From Pseudomonas chlororaphis (GTDB taxonomy: Bacteria; Pseudomonadota; Gammaproteobacteria; Pseudomonadales; Pseudomonadaceae), in NCBI GenBank assembly GCA_001023535.1, contig CP011020.1, positions 1,147,001-1,211,000 of the forward strand: a stretch of 64,000 bases of DNA, in the 5' to 3' direction. The notes under the pieces were generated by a model. The model did no database searches. It worked only from the letters and a program-made list of their open reading frames with translations, and had not been told where the DNA came from. Shown piece by piece: positions 17,327 to 26,963 of the stretch (the stretch's first letter is position 1; each line of letters starts with the position of its first letter). The position numbers were made by a program, and so were the translations under genes.

Positions 17327-18706
17327 ATGAGCCAACCGAAACCGAATTTCTACAACCTGGCCTGGCGCTGGCATTTCTATGCCGGGCTGTTCGTGGCGCC
17401 GTTCATGGTGATGCTGGCCCTGACCGGCATCATTTACCTGTTCAAGCCACAACTCGATCCACTGATGTACGGCAGCCTGTTGAACGTGCCGGCCGGACAC
17501 CACACCCTGGCGGCGGATGACCTGCTCAAGCAGGTTCGCCAGGCCTACCCCGAGGGCCAGGTCAAACAGTACCTGCCACCGATCAACGCCGAGCGCAGCG
17601 CGCAATTCGTGGTGATCGACAAGGGCCGCGAACTGAACGTGTTCATCGACCCTTACCATGGCGACGTCCTCGGCGAACAGGATGCCAAGAACAACCTGCA
17701 GGCCATGGCGCGGGCCATTCACGGCGAGTTGCTGATCGGCACCGTCGGTGACCGTCTGGTGGAAATGGCCGCCGGCTGGGGGGTGGTGCTGGTGGTCTCG
17801 GGCTTGTTCCTGTGGTGGCCGCGCGGGCAGTCGTCGGCCGGCGTGCTGTGGCCTCGCTGGAACGCCCGCGGCCGCTTGTTCTGGCGCGACCTGCATGTGG
17901 TCATCGGTTTCTGGGGCGCGGCCTTGCTGTTGGTGATGCTGCTCAGCGGCATGACCTGGACCGGCTTCTGGGGCAAGCAATACGCCGATCTCTGGAACCG
18001 CTTCCCGGCGGCGATGTGGAACGACGTCCCCAAGTCCGACGTCGAGGCGGGCAGCCTCAACAACGCCCACCGCCAGACCGTGCCCTGGGCCATGGAAAAC
18101 ACCCCGATGCCGATGTCCGGCGACCACGCCGAACACATGAACCACGGCGGCGCCCACGAAGGCCCCGCCGCACCGACCGTCAGCCTGCAAGCGGTGCAGG
18201 ACATCGCCCGCGAGCGCAACGTGGAACCGGGCTACAGCATCACCCTGCCGACCACATCGACCGGCGTGTTCACCATCGCCGTGTTCGCCGATGACCCGCG
18301 CAACGACGCGACGCTGCATGTCGACCAATACACCGGCAAGGTCTTGGCCGATGTGCGCTGGGCCCACTACAGCGTGGTCGCCCGCGCCACCGAGACCGGC
18401 GTGATGCTGCACGAGGGCAAGATGTTCGGCCCGGTGAACCAGATCCTCGTGCTGCTGATTTGCCTGATGATCCTGCTCAGTGCCGTCAGTGGCCTGGTGA
18501 TCTGGTGGAAGCGCCGGCCACAGGGCAAGTTCGGCGTGCCGCCCTTGCGTCACGAGCTGCCGACCTGGAAGACCGGGGTCTTCATCATGCTCGCCCTGGC
18601 GGTGGTGTTTCCGCTGGTGGGCGCCTCGCTGGTGGTGGTGTGGCTGCTGGATCGGCTGGTGGTGCGCGCCAATCGCCGGGCTGAGGTGGCTTCATCTTCA
18701 AGTTGA
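17327..18706 (+). CDS. PepSY-associated transmembrane protein (PiuB-like)
   Basis: 459 residues. The start NLAWRWHFYAGLFVAPFMVMLALTG is the typical first PepSY_TM helix. Further helices lie near 150-165 (GWGVVLVVSGLFLWW), 190-210 (DLHVVIGFWGAALLLVML), 370-390 and 415-440, so it is an inner-membrane protein. A periplasmic PepSY-like region and a His/Met patch (NTPMPMSGDHAEHMNHGG, about 260-277) sit between helices. Family members are metal-regulated and some reduce ferric chelates; here the copper receptor gene just upstream suggests a role in copper or metal-chelate processing. The precise reaction is unknown. Confidence 0.87.
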   Translation: MSQPKPNFYNLAWRWHFYAGLFVAPFMVMLALTGIIYLFKPQLDPLMYGSLLNVPAGHHTLAADDLLKQVRQAYPEGQVKQYLPPINAERSAQFVVIDKGRELNVFIDPYHGDVLGEQDAKNNLQAMARAIHGELLIGTVGDRLVEMAAGWGVVLVVSGLFLWWPRGQSSAGVLWPRWNARGRLFWRDLHVVIGFWGAALLLVMLLSGMTWTGFWGKQYADLWNRFPAAMWNDVPKSDVEAGSLNNAHRQTVPWAMENTPMPMSGDHAEHMNHGGAHEGPAAPTVSLQAVQDIARERNVEPGYSITLPTTSTGVFTIAVFADDPRNDATLHVDQYTGKVLADVRWAHYSVVARATETGVMLHEGKMFGPVNQILVLLICLMILLSAVSGLVIWWKRRPQGKFGVPPLRHELPTWKTGVFIMLALAVVFPLVGASLVVVWLLDRLVVRANRRAEVASSSS

Positions 18707-18725
18707 AGACACCGCGTTAACGGAA

Positions 18726-18756
18726 GGCGGCGCGAAACCTCTACAATCGCGCCGCC
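18726..18756 (+). promoter_or_regulatory. 10-bp hairpin with an embedded TACAAT box
   Basis: GGCGGCGCGA (18726-18735) pairs exactly with TCGCGCCGCC (18747-18756). The loop contains CTCTACAAT, a good sigma-70 -10 hexamer, with TTAACG about 19 nt upstream. It could be a promoter and operator for the ABC importer genes or a weak terminator for the PepSY gene; there is no T-run. Confidence 0.4.
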
Positions 18757-18780
18757 TGTCCAAGCTGAACACAGGTCAAC

Positions 18781-18869
18781 TGTGGGAGCGGGCTTGCTCG
18801 CGAAGGCTTTGTGTCTGTCATATCAATGTTGAATGTACCGACGTCTTCGCGAGCAAGCTCGCTCCCACA
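18781..18869. repeat. REP pair
   Basis: TGTGGGAGCGGGCTTGCTCG at 18781 is mirrored by CGAGCAAGCTCGCTCCCACA ending at 18869. It lies in the leader of the ABC importer operon, between the TACAAT box and the first gene. Confidence 0.88.
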
Positions 18870-18906
18870 ATGGAACGGTGTCGCCCCCAAAACTTCGAGT
18901 GAACAA

Positions 18907-19695
18907 ATGACCTCGCTGACCCTCTCCCACCTCGCCTGGACGCCCCTGGGCCATGGCCACTGCCATCACCAGTTCCAGCTGCGTGACGTCACGTTGCACG
19001 TGGCGGCCGGGGAGTTCGTCGGCTTGATCGGGCCCAACGGCAGCGGCAAGACCAGCCTGCTGCGCTGCGCGTATCGCTTCAGTCGGCCGGAACACGGCGA
19101 GGTCACGCTGGCGCATCACAACGTCTGGCAGCAATCCTCACGCTGGTGCGCCCAACGCATCGCCGTGGTGCTGCAAGAGTTTCCCGACGCCTTCGGCCTG
19201 AGCGTGGCGGAAGTCGTCGCCATGGGCCGCATGCCCCACAAGGGCCTGTTCGACGGCGACAGCCACGAGGATCGGCGCCTGGTCCTCGCCGCGCTGGCCT
19301 CGGCGGGGCTCGAAGGCTTCGAGGACCACGGATTCGCCACGCTGTCGGGCGGTGAAAAGCAGCGGGTGATCCTGGCCCGCGCCCTGGCCCAGCAGCCGCA
19401 ACTGCTGATCCTCGATGAGCCGACCAACCACCTCGACCCGCATTACCAACTGCAATTGCTGCAACTGATCAAGGGGCTGGGCATCGGCACCCTCGCCAGC
19501 CTCCATGACCTGAACCTGGCCGCCGCGTTCTGCGACCGGCTGTACGTGATCGATCACGGTCGCGTCGTCGCCAGCGGCACACCCGCACAAGTGCTGACCG
19601 TGGAGCTACTGCGCGACGTGTTCGGCATCGACGCCCTGGTGGACGAACACCCTTTGTCCGGCTACCCACGAATCACTTGGATAACCCAACCATGA
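18907..19695 (+). CDS. ABC importer ATPase, metal-chelate/cobalamin type (BtuD/FecE-like)
   Basis: 262 residues from ATG 18907. Walker A GPNGSGKTS (about 40-48), Q-loop VVLQEFPDA, signature LSGGEKQRVILARAL and Walker B LLILDEPTNHLD are all intact. It energises uptake together with the binding protein and permease encoded just downstream (ATGA overlap with the next gene). The His-rich N-terminus (GHGHCHHQF) is unusual for this family and could sense metal. Substrate is not deducible: cobalamin, a ferric siderophore, haem or another metal complex are all possible. Nearby cob and copper genes make a corrin or metal complex plausible. Confidence 0.9.
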   Translation: MTSLTLSHLAWTPLGHGHCHHQFQLRDVTLHVAAGEFVGLIGPNGSGKTSLLRCAYRFSRPEHGEVTLAHHNVWQQSSRWCAQRIAVVLQEFPDAFGLSVAEVVAMGRMPHKGLFDGDSHEDRRLVLAALASAGLEGFEDHGFATLSGGEKQRVILARALAQQPQLLILDEPTNHLDPHYQLQLLQLIKGLGIGTLASLHDLNLAAAFCDRLYVIDHGRVVASGTPAQVLTVELLRDVFGIDALVDEHPLSGYPRITWITQP

Positions 19696-20639
19696 CCTCG
19701 CGTTTTCTGCTGTTGCTCGCGCTGCTGCTGGGCAGCGCCCCGGCCCTGGCCGACGCCACCCACTACCCGTTGACGATCCAGAGTTGCGACCGCCAGGTGG
19801 TGTTCGACCAAGCCCCCCGGCATGCCGTCAGCCACGACATCAACATGACCCAGATGATGCTCGCCCTGGGCCTCAAGCCCCGCATGGTCGGCTACAGCGG
19901 TATCAGCGGCTGGAAGTCGGTGACCCCCGAAATGGCGAAGATCCTCGACGGCCTGCCGGAACTGGCGGCCAAGTACCCGTCGGTGGAAACCCTGCTCAAT
20001 GCCGACGTGGATTTCTTTTTCGCCGGCTGGGACTACGGCATGCGCGTGGGCGGCGACCTGACGCCGCAGACGCTGCAACCGCTGGGCATCAACGTGTACG
20101 AGCTGACCGAGTCCTGCGCGTTCGTGATGAAGCGCCCCGCCGCGTCGTTGGACGACACCTACAACGACCTGCGCAATCTGGGCAGGATCTTCGATGTGCA
20201 GGATCGCGCCAACCAATTGATCGCCTCGATGCAGGCCCAGGTGGCCGACATCCGCCAGCACCTGCCCACCCGGCAACCCCGTGTGTTCCTGTACGACAGC
20301 GGCGAAGACCGGGCCATGACCTCCGGGCGCCTGGGCATGCCCCAGGCGCTGATCGAAGCGGCCGGCGGGCGCAACATCCTCGACGACCTGGAGACCAGTT
20401 GGACCCGGGTGAACTGGGAGAACGTGGTCGAGCGCAACCCCGAGGTCATCGTGATCGTCGACTACGGCGAAGTCAGCGCGCAGCAGAAGGAACAGTTCCT
20501 GCTGAACCACCCGGCCCTGCAATCGGTGGACGCCATCAAGCAGCGGCGCTTCATCGTGATCCCCTACGTCCAGGCCACGCCGGGCATCGATAACGTACTG
20601 GCGGTACGAACCCTGGCGCAGGGCTTTCACGCCCAATGA
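19692..20639 (+). CDS. periplasmic substrate-binding protein of a metal-chelate ABC importer (BtuF/FecB-like)
   Basis: 315 residues starting at the ATGA overlap with the ATPase gene. Signal peptide MTSRFLLLLALLLGSAPALADA has no lipobox cysteine, so the mature protein is free in the periplasm. The two-lobed class III (PBP_2/BtuF) fold is suggested by MLALGLKPRMVGYSG, the YPSVETLLNADVDFFFAG block and the long connecting helix near residue 175. Such proteins bind corrins, haem or ferric siderophores; the sequence alone does not say which. Some databases name Pseudomonas homologues after factor F420 precursor uptake, which I regard as unproven. Confidence 0.88.
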   Translation: MTSRFLLLLALLLGSAPALADATHYPLTIQSCDRQVVFDQAPRHAVSHDINMTQMMLALGLKPRMVGYSGISGWKSVTPEMAKILDGLPELAAKYPSVETLLNADVDFFFAGWDYGMRVGGDLTPQTLQPLGINVYELTESCAFVMKRPAASLDDTYNDLRNLGRIFDVQDRANQLIASMQAQVADIRQHLPTRQPRVFLYDSGEDRAMTSGRLGMPQALIEAAGGRNILDDLETSWTRVNWENVVERNPEVIVIVDYGEVSAQQKEQFLLNHPALQSVDAIKQRRFIVIPYVQATPGIDNVLAVRTLAQGFHAQ

Positions 20640-21646
20640 ACAGCCGTCGCTATGGCGCACTACTGATCGCCCTCGGGGCGCTGCTGCTGGTGTCGTGCGT
20701 GGTGTCCCTGGGCTTCGGCCCGGCGCGGGTGCCCGTGGCGGTGGTCTGGGACATCCTGCTGAACAAGGCCTTCGGCGTAGGCAGCGTGCATTGGACCGCT
20801 GGCCAGGAACACATCGTCTGGCTGATCCGCGTGCCGCGCCTGCTGCTCGGCGCCCTGGTGGGCGCGGGGCTGGCGTTGATCGGCGCGGTGCTGCAAGCGG
20901 TCACGCGCAACCCGCTGGCCGACCCGCACCTGCTGGGGGTCACGTCCGGGGCGACCCTGGGGGCGGTCATCGTCGTGCTGCATGTCGGTGAACTCATCGG
21001 CCTGTTGACCTTGCCCCTTGCCGCGTTCATCGGCGCGTTGCTGAGCATGCTGCTGGTGCTGGCGATCGCCAGCCGACAGGGGCGCCTGGAAAGCGATCGC
21101 TTGCTGCTGTGCGGCGTGGCCGTGTCCTTCGTGATGATGGCGGCGGCCAACCTGCTGCTGTTCCTGGGTGACCACCGCGCCAGTTCCGCGGTGATGTTCT
21201 GGATGCTCGGCGGCCTGGGCCTGGCGCGCTGGGAACTGCTCGCCGTGCCGGCCGCCAGCGTGCTGCTGGGGCTGGTGTTGCTGCTGGGCATGGCCCGACC
21301 GCTGAACGCCCTGATGGCCGGCGAACAGACCGCCGTGACCCTGGGCCTGAACGCCGCGAAAGTGCGACTGTGGATCTTCCTGATCGCCTCGCTGATGACC
21401 GGGGTGCTGGTGTCCATCAGCGGTTCGATTGGCTTCGTCGGGCTGATGGTCCCGCACATCGCCCGGCGCCTGGTGGGCGCCGAGCATCGCCGCCTGCTGC
21501 CCGCTTGCGTGCTGCTGGGCAGCCTGTTCCTGGTGTGGGTGGACGTGGCCGCCCGCACCTTGATCGCCCCCGAGGACCTGCCGATCGGCGTTGCCACCGC
21601 GGCCATCGGCGGGCTGTTCTTCATTGGGTTGATGCGCCGGCGCTGA
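20636..21646 (+). CDS. FecCD-family ABC permease
   Basis: 336 residues with about ten membrane helices, overlapping the binding-protein gene by 4 nt (ATGA). Family motifs: RVPRLLLGALVGAGLALIGA followed by VLQAVTRNPLADPHLLGVTSG (about 80-115), VSFVMMAAANLLLFLGDHRA, and near the C-terminus GSIGFVGLMVPHIARRLVG, the coupling-helix region that contacts the ATPase, then RTLIAPEDLPIGVATAAIGG. It forms the homodimeric channel of a BtuC-like importer. The three genes make a complete transporter ended by a REP pair. Confidence 0.92.
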   Translation: MNSRRYGALLIALGALLLVSCVVSLGFGPARVPVAVVWDILLNKAFGVGSVHWTAGQEHIVWLIRVPRLLLGALVGAGLALIGAVLQAVTRNPLADPHLLGVTSGATLGAVIVVLHVGELIGLLTLPLAAFIGALLSMLLVLAIASRQGRLESDRLLLCGVAVSFVMMAAANLLLFLGDHRASSAVMFWMLGGLGLARWELLAVPAASVLLGLVLLLGMARPLNALMAGEQTAVTLGLNAAKVRLWIFLIASLMTGVLVSISGSIGFVGLMVPHIARRLVGAEHRRLLPACVLLGSLFLVWVDVAARTLIAPEDLPIGVATAAIGGLFFIGLMRRR

Positions 21647-21678
21647 ACCCTCCTCCTTCCCCGGCTTGCACAGTGGCC

Positions 21679-21767
21679 TGTGGGAGCGAGCTTGCTCGCG
21701 ATGGCGGTGGATCAGCTAGCAGAGATGTGACTGACACTCCGCTATCGCGAGCAAGCTCGCTCCCACA
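21679..21767. repeat. REP pair
   Basis: TGTGGGAGCGAGCTTGCTCG at 21679 and its inverted copy ending at 21767 lie between the permease gene and the urt promoter region. Confidence 0.88.
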
Positions 21768-21894
21768 AAGGCTGCAATGCTTCGCCCCAACGTGGCGCAT
21801 CTGATCGCACCCGCGTCCACACAGCGCTCATTCGTGGTGCGCCCGCTCATTTTTCCCTCTGCACCGCCCCGTATTCCCAAGCCTTTTCCCGACC

Positions 21895-21910
21895 GGGCAC
21901 ACCCCTTGCA
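21895..21910 (+). promoter_or_regulatory. sigma-54 (-24/-12) promoter of urtABCDE
   Basis: GGGCACACCCCTTGCA has the invariant GG (21896-21897) and GC (21908-21909) exactly 10 nt apart and matches the RpoN consensus TGGCACG-N4-TTGCA at nearly every other position. Transcription would start near 21920, about 50 nt before urtA. Nitrogen control through NtrC is the natural reading for a urea importer. I did not find a convincing NtrC enhancer site in the 130 bp upstream. Confidence 0.75.
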
Positions 21911-21973
21911 AAAGCACCTTCAGCGTCCGCATCTGCCAACCAAGAAAATCCATAAGTCCACGGAGATCGCACC

Positions 21974-23239
21974 ATGAAGCGTCGTAGCTTGATCAAGGCT
22001 TTTACACTCTCGGCAAGCATTGCCGCGATGGGCATGGCCTGGACCGTCCAGGCCGCCGAGACCATCAAGGTCGGCATCCTGCATTCGCTGTCCGGCACCA
22101 TGGCGATCTCCGAGACGTCCCTCAAGGACATGGCCCTGATGACCATCGACGAGATCAACGCCAAGGGTGGAGTCAACGGCAAGAAGCTCGAGGCGGTGGT
22201 GGTGGACCCGGCGTCGAACTGGCCGCTGTTCGCGGAAAAGGGCCGCCAGTTGCTGACCCAGGACAAGGTCGCCGTGGTGTTCGGCTGCTGGACCTCGGTG
22301 TCGCGCAAATCGGTGTTGCCGGTGTTCGAGGAGCTCAACGGCCTGCTGTTCTACCCCGTGCAGTACGAAGGCGAAGAGATGTCGCCGAACGTGTTCTACA
22401 CCGGCGCCGCGCCGAACCAGCAGGCGATTCCGGCCGTGGAATACCTGATGAGCGAAGAAGGCGGCAGCGCCAAGCGCTACTTCCTGTTGGGCACCGACTA
22501 CGTCTACCCGCGCACCACCAACAAGATCCTGCGCGCGTTCCTGCATTCCAAGGGTGTGGCGGACAAGGACATCGAAGAGGTCTACACCCCGTTCGGCCAC
22601 AGCGACTACCAGACCATCGTCGCCAACATCAAGAAATTCTCGGCCGGCGGCAAGACCGCCGTCATCTCCACGGTCAATGGCGACTCCAACGTGCCCTTCT
22701 ACAAGGAACTGGCGAACCAGGGCCTGAAGGCCACCGACGTGCCGGTCGTGGCGTTCTCGGTGGGCGAGGAAGAACTGCGCGGCATCGACACCAAGCCGTT
22801 GGTGGGCAACCTGGCGGCGTGGAACTACTTCGAATCCGTGGATAACCCGGCGAACAAGAAATTCGTCGAAGCCTGGAAAGCCTACGCCAAGGCCAAGAAC
22901 CTGCCGGGCGCCGACAAGGCGGTGACCAACGACCCGATGGAAGCCACTTACGTCGGCATCCACATGTGGGCCCAAGCGGTGGAAAAAGCCAAGTCCACCG
23001 ATGTCGACAAAGTGCGTGAAGCCCTGGCCGGCCAGACCTTCGCCGCCCCGTCGGGCTACACCCTGACCATGGACAAGACCAACCACCACCTGCACAAGCC
23101 GGTGATGATCGGCGAGATCCAGGCCGACGGTCAGTTCAACGTGGTCTGGCAGACCGAAGGCCCGATCCGCGCCCAACCGTGGAGCCCGTTCATCCCCGGC
23201 AACGACAAGAAGCCCGACTATGCGGTGAAGAGTAACTGA
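21974..23239 (+). CDS. urtA: urea ABC transporter, substrate-binding protein
   Basis: 421 residues. The signal peptide begins MKRRSLIKA, with a twin-arginine-like start, and ends near VQAAE. The mature part opens TIKVGILHSLSGTMAISETS, the UrtA signature, and continues with the family block KKLEAVVVDPASNWPLFAEK and FYPVQYEGEE. It captures urea (or short amides) in the periplasm for the UrtBCDE channel. A sigma-54 promoter lies 64 nt upstream. A REP pair separates it from urtB, which probably sets a higher urtA mRNA level, as is common for binding-protein genes. Length is typical. Confidence 0.96.
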   Translation: MKRRSLIKAFTLSASIAAMGMAWTVQAAETIKVGILHSLSGTMAISETSLKDMALMTIDEINAKGGVNGKKLEAVVVDPASNWPLFAEKGRQLLTQDKVAVVFGCWTSVSRKSVLPVFEELNGLLFYPVQYEGEEMSPNVFYTGAAPNQQAIPAVEYLMSEEGGSAKRYFLLGTDYVYPRTTNKILRAFLHSKGVADKDIEEVYTPFGHSDYQTIVANIKKFSAGGKTAVISTVNGDSNVPFYKELANQGLKATDVPVVAFSVGEEELRGIDTKPLVGNLAAWNYFESVDNPANKKFVEAWKAYAKAKNLPGADKAVTNDPMEATYVGIHMWAQAVEKAKSTDVDKVREALAGQTFAAPSGYTLTMDKTNHHLHKPVMIGEIQADGQFNVVWQTEGPIRAQPWSPFIPGNDKKPDYAVKSN

Positions 23240-23283
23240 GCCCATGGGTGTCGGCCCCAATCCCCGGGCCGACACACAACCCC

Positions 23284-23372
23284 TGTGGGAGCGAGCTTGC
23301 TCGCGATAGCGATGGATCAGCCAGAAGAACAGTGACTGACACACCGCTATCGCGAGCAAGCTCGCTCCCACA
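23284..23372. repeat. REP pair between urtA and urtB
   Basis: TGTGGGAGCGAGCTTGCTCG at 23284 and its mirror ending at 23372 fill the 158-bp urtA-urtB gap. Such a structure can protect the urtA message or cut read-through into urtBCDE. Confidence 0.88.
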
Positions 23373-23397
23373 AAAAGCACTGCGCAAGGCCTAGCAT

Positions 23398-24900
23398 ATG
23401 CCCACCGCCCTTTACCGCCTCATCCTCGCCCTGGTGCTGCTGTTGCCAGTGGCCGCCCACGCCGGTGACGCCGAAGACTTCGTCGCCGCCAACCCGACCC
23501 AGCAGGCCAGGCTCCTGGAAGACTGGGCCGCACAACCCGCGCCCGGACGCGTCGAGTTGATCAACGCCTTGGCGCAAGGCCAGTTGACGATCGACGGCCA
23601 GCCCAAGACCCTGCGCCTGAACAACCGCTTGCGCGGGCTGATCGAAACCGCCCTGGCCAGCCACCAACTGCTGGCCATCGATGCACGCCTGCGCCTGGGC
23701 GCCGCCCAACAACTGCAAAAAAGCGCGCGCCCGGCCCAACTGGCGTTTCTCGACCGGCAACTGGCCGGCGAGCAGGACGAAGCGGTGCACGCCGCCCTGA
23801 GCCTGGCCCTGGCGAACCTGCAACTGGTGGACACCAACCCGAACGTGCGCCTGGCCGCCGTCCGGTTGCTGGGTGAAACCGGCGACCCGCTGGCCCGCAC
23901 GCGGCTCGAAGGGCTGCTGGAGCCCGGCGTCGAAACCGATGCCAACGTGCGCACCGCCGCCGAAACCAGCCTGGCCCAGGTCAAGCGCAAGCTGCTGGTG
24001 GGCGAGTTGCTGGGCCAGGCGTTCAGCGGCATGTCCCTGGGCTCGATCCTGTTGCTCGCCGCCCTCGGCCTGGCGATCACCTTCGGCCTGCTGGGGGTGA
24101 TCAACATGGCCCATGGCGAGATGCTGATGCTCGGCGCCTATTCCACCTACGTGGTGCAGATCCTGTTCCAGCGCTTCGCCCCCAATGCCATCGAGTTCTA
24201 CCCGCTGATCGCCCTGCCGGTGGCGTTCTTCATCACCGCCTCCATTGGCATGGCACTGGAGCGCACGGTGATCCGCCACCTCTATGGGCGCCCACTGGAG
24301 ACCCTGCTCGCCACTTGGGGCATCAGCCTGATGCTGATCCAACTGGTGCGCCTCGTGTTCGGCGCGCAGAACGTCGAAGTGGCCAACCCGGCCTGGCTGT
24401 CGGGCGGGATCCAGGTGTTGCCGAACCTGGTGCTGCCGTACAACCGCATCGTGATCATCGCCTTCGCGCTGTTCGTGGTGGCGCTGACCTGGCTGCTGTT
24501 GAACAAGACACGCCTGGGCCTGAACGTGCGCGCCGTGACCCAGAACCGCAACATGGCCGCTTGCTGCGGCGTGCCCACCGGCCGCGTGGACATGCTCGCC
24601 TTTGGCCTCGGCTCGGGCATCGCCGGACTCGGTGGCGTGGCCCTGAGCCAGATCGGCAACGTCGGCCCGGACCTGGGCCAGGGCTACATCATCGACTCGT
24701 TCCTGGTGGTGGTGCTCGGCGGTGTCGGCCAGTTGGCCGGTAGCGTATTCGCCGCGTTCGGCCTGGGCATCGCCAACAAGATTCTCGAACCGCAGATCGG
24801 CGCCGTGCTCGGCAAGATCCTCATCCTGGCGTTGATCATTCTGTTCATCCAGAAGCGTCCGCAAGGCCTCTTCGCGCTCAAAGGACGGGTAATCGACTGA
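23398..24900 (+). CDS. urtB: urea ABC transporter, permease UrtB
   Basis: 500 residues. Unusually for a LivH-type permease it begins with a cleavable-looking signal (MPTALYRLILALVLLLPVAA, then HAGDA) and about 190 residues of Ala/Leu-rich helical repeats before the permease core. This is normal for UrtB. The core (about 205-500) has GITFGLLG-like LAITFGLLGVINMAHGEMLM and ends with QKRPQGLFALKGR. It forms half of the urea channel with UrtC. The stop overlaps the urtC start (TGATG). The start at 23398 directly follows the REP pair. Confidence 0.95.
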   Translation: MPTALYRLILALVLLLPVAAHAGDAEDFVAANPTQQARLLEDWAAQPAPGRVELINALAQGQLTIDGQPKTLRLNNRLRGLIETALASHQLLAIDARLRLGAAQQLQKSARPAQLAFLDRQLAGEQDEAVHAALSLALANLQLVDTNPNVRLAAVRLLGETGDPLARTRLEGLLEPGVETDANVRTAAETSLAQVKRKLLVGELLGQAFSGMSLGSILLLAALGLAITFGLLGVINMAHGEMLMLGAYSTYVVQILFQRFAPNAIEFYPLIALPVAFFITASIGMALERTVIRHLYGRPLETLLATWGISLMLIQLVRLVFGAQNVEVANPAWLSGGIQVLPNLVLPYNRIVIIAFALFVVALTWLLLNKTRLGLNVRAVTQNRNMAACCGVPTGRVDMLAFGLGSGIAGLGGVALSQIGNVGPDLGQGYIIDSFLVVVLGGVGQLAGSVFAAFGLGIANKILEPQIGAVLGKILILALIILFIQKRPQGLFALKGRVID

Positions 24901-25975
24901 TGAACCAGCCCCTGATGCTCACGGCCGCGCAAAAGGCCGGCCCCAAAGTCACCCTGGCCCTCGGCGTGCTGATCCTGGCAGCCCTGCTGAGCCTGCCGTT
25001 GTTGTCGCTATTGGCGACGGACCACCCGCTGCACGTCTCGGCCTACACCCTGACGCTGGTGGGCAAGATCCTCTGCTACGCCATCGTCGCCCTGGCGCTG
25101 GACCTGGTCTGGGGCTACGCCGGCCTGCTGTCCCTGGGCCACGGCCTGTTCTTCGCCCTGGGCGGCTATGCCATGGGCATGTACCTGATGCGCCAGGCCG
25201 CCGGCGACGGCTTGCCGGCCTTCATGACGTTCCTGTCGTGGAGCGAGCTGCCCTGGTACTGGGCCGGCACCGACAGCTTCCTCTGGGCCCTGTGCCTGGT
25301 GGTGCTGGCGCCGGGCCTGCTGGCGCTGGTGTTCGGCTTCTTCGCCTTTCGTTCAAGGATCAAGGGCGTTCACTTCTCGATCATGACCCAGGCGCTGACG
25401 TTCGCCGGAATGCTGCTGTTTTTCCGCAACGAAACCGGTTTTGGCGGCAACAACGGCTTCACCAACTTTCGCACGATCCTGGGCTTTGGCATCACCGAAC
25501 CGGGAACCCGGGCAGTGCTGTTCCTGGCCACCGTGCTGTTGCTGGTGGCCAGCCTGTTCATCGGCTGGCGCCTGGCCCGCAGCAAGTTCGGCCGGGTGCT
25601 GACGGCCCTGCGGGATGCCGAGAACCGCCTGATGTTCTGCGGCTACGATCCCCGCGGCTTCAAGCTGTTCGTCTGGGTGCTGAGCGCGGTGCTGTGCGGC
25701 CTGGCCGGTGCGCTGTACGTGCCCCAGGTGGGCATCATCAACCCCAGCGAGATGTCCCCGACCAACTCCATCGAAGCCGCCGTGTGGGTCGCCCTCGGCG
25801 GACGCGGCACGCTGATCGGCCCGTTGCTGGGCGCCGGCGTGGTCAATGGCATGAAGAGCTGGTTCACGGTGGCGTTCCCCGAATACTGGCTGTTCTTCCT
25901 CGGCGCGTTGTTCATCCTCGTGACCCTGTATCTGCCCAAGGGCGTGATCGGGTTGCTGAAGAAAAGGGGCGAATC

Positions 25976-25979
<4 letters not shown>
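24900..25979 (+). CDS. urtC: urea ABC transporter, permease UrtC
   Basis: 359 residues, LivM-type permease with about ten helices. DLVWGYAGLLSLGHGLFFALGG (about 63-84) and NGFTNFR/ALRDAENRLMFCGYDPRGFKLF are the conserved urea-permease motifs, and FILVTLYLPKGVIGL ends the last helix. It pairs with UrtB. The ATG at 24900 uses the last base of the urtB stop, and its own TGA overlaps urtD (ATGA), so translation is coupled. Confidence 0.96.
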
Positions 25980-26848
<869 letters not shown>

Positions 26849-26855
26849 ATCGGCC

Positions 26856-26946
26856 AGCTTCGAGCCGCAAGCTTCAAGCGGCAAGTGAAAGCAAGTCCTA
26901 CACCGTCCCGCTCTTACTTGAAGCTTGAAGCTTGCCGCTTGAAGCC
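26856..26946. repeat. second palindromic repeat family (AAGCTTGAAGCTTGCCGCTTGAAG type)
   Basis: GCCGCAAGCTTCAAGCGGCA (26865-26884) faces CTTGAAGCTTGAAGCTTGCC (about 26917-26936) across a GC-rich spacer. Related copies lie at 30368-30480 and 35257-35350. It is unrelated in sequence to the GTGGGAGCG REP family and occupies the urtD-urtE gap. Confidence 0.75.
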
Positions 26947-26963
26947 CTACGAACGGAGTTCAA

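Noticed and set aside
21775..21894. NtrC enhancer site upstream of the sigma-54 promoter
   Set aside because: Only half-matches to GCACC-N5-GGTGC were seen.
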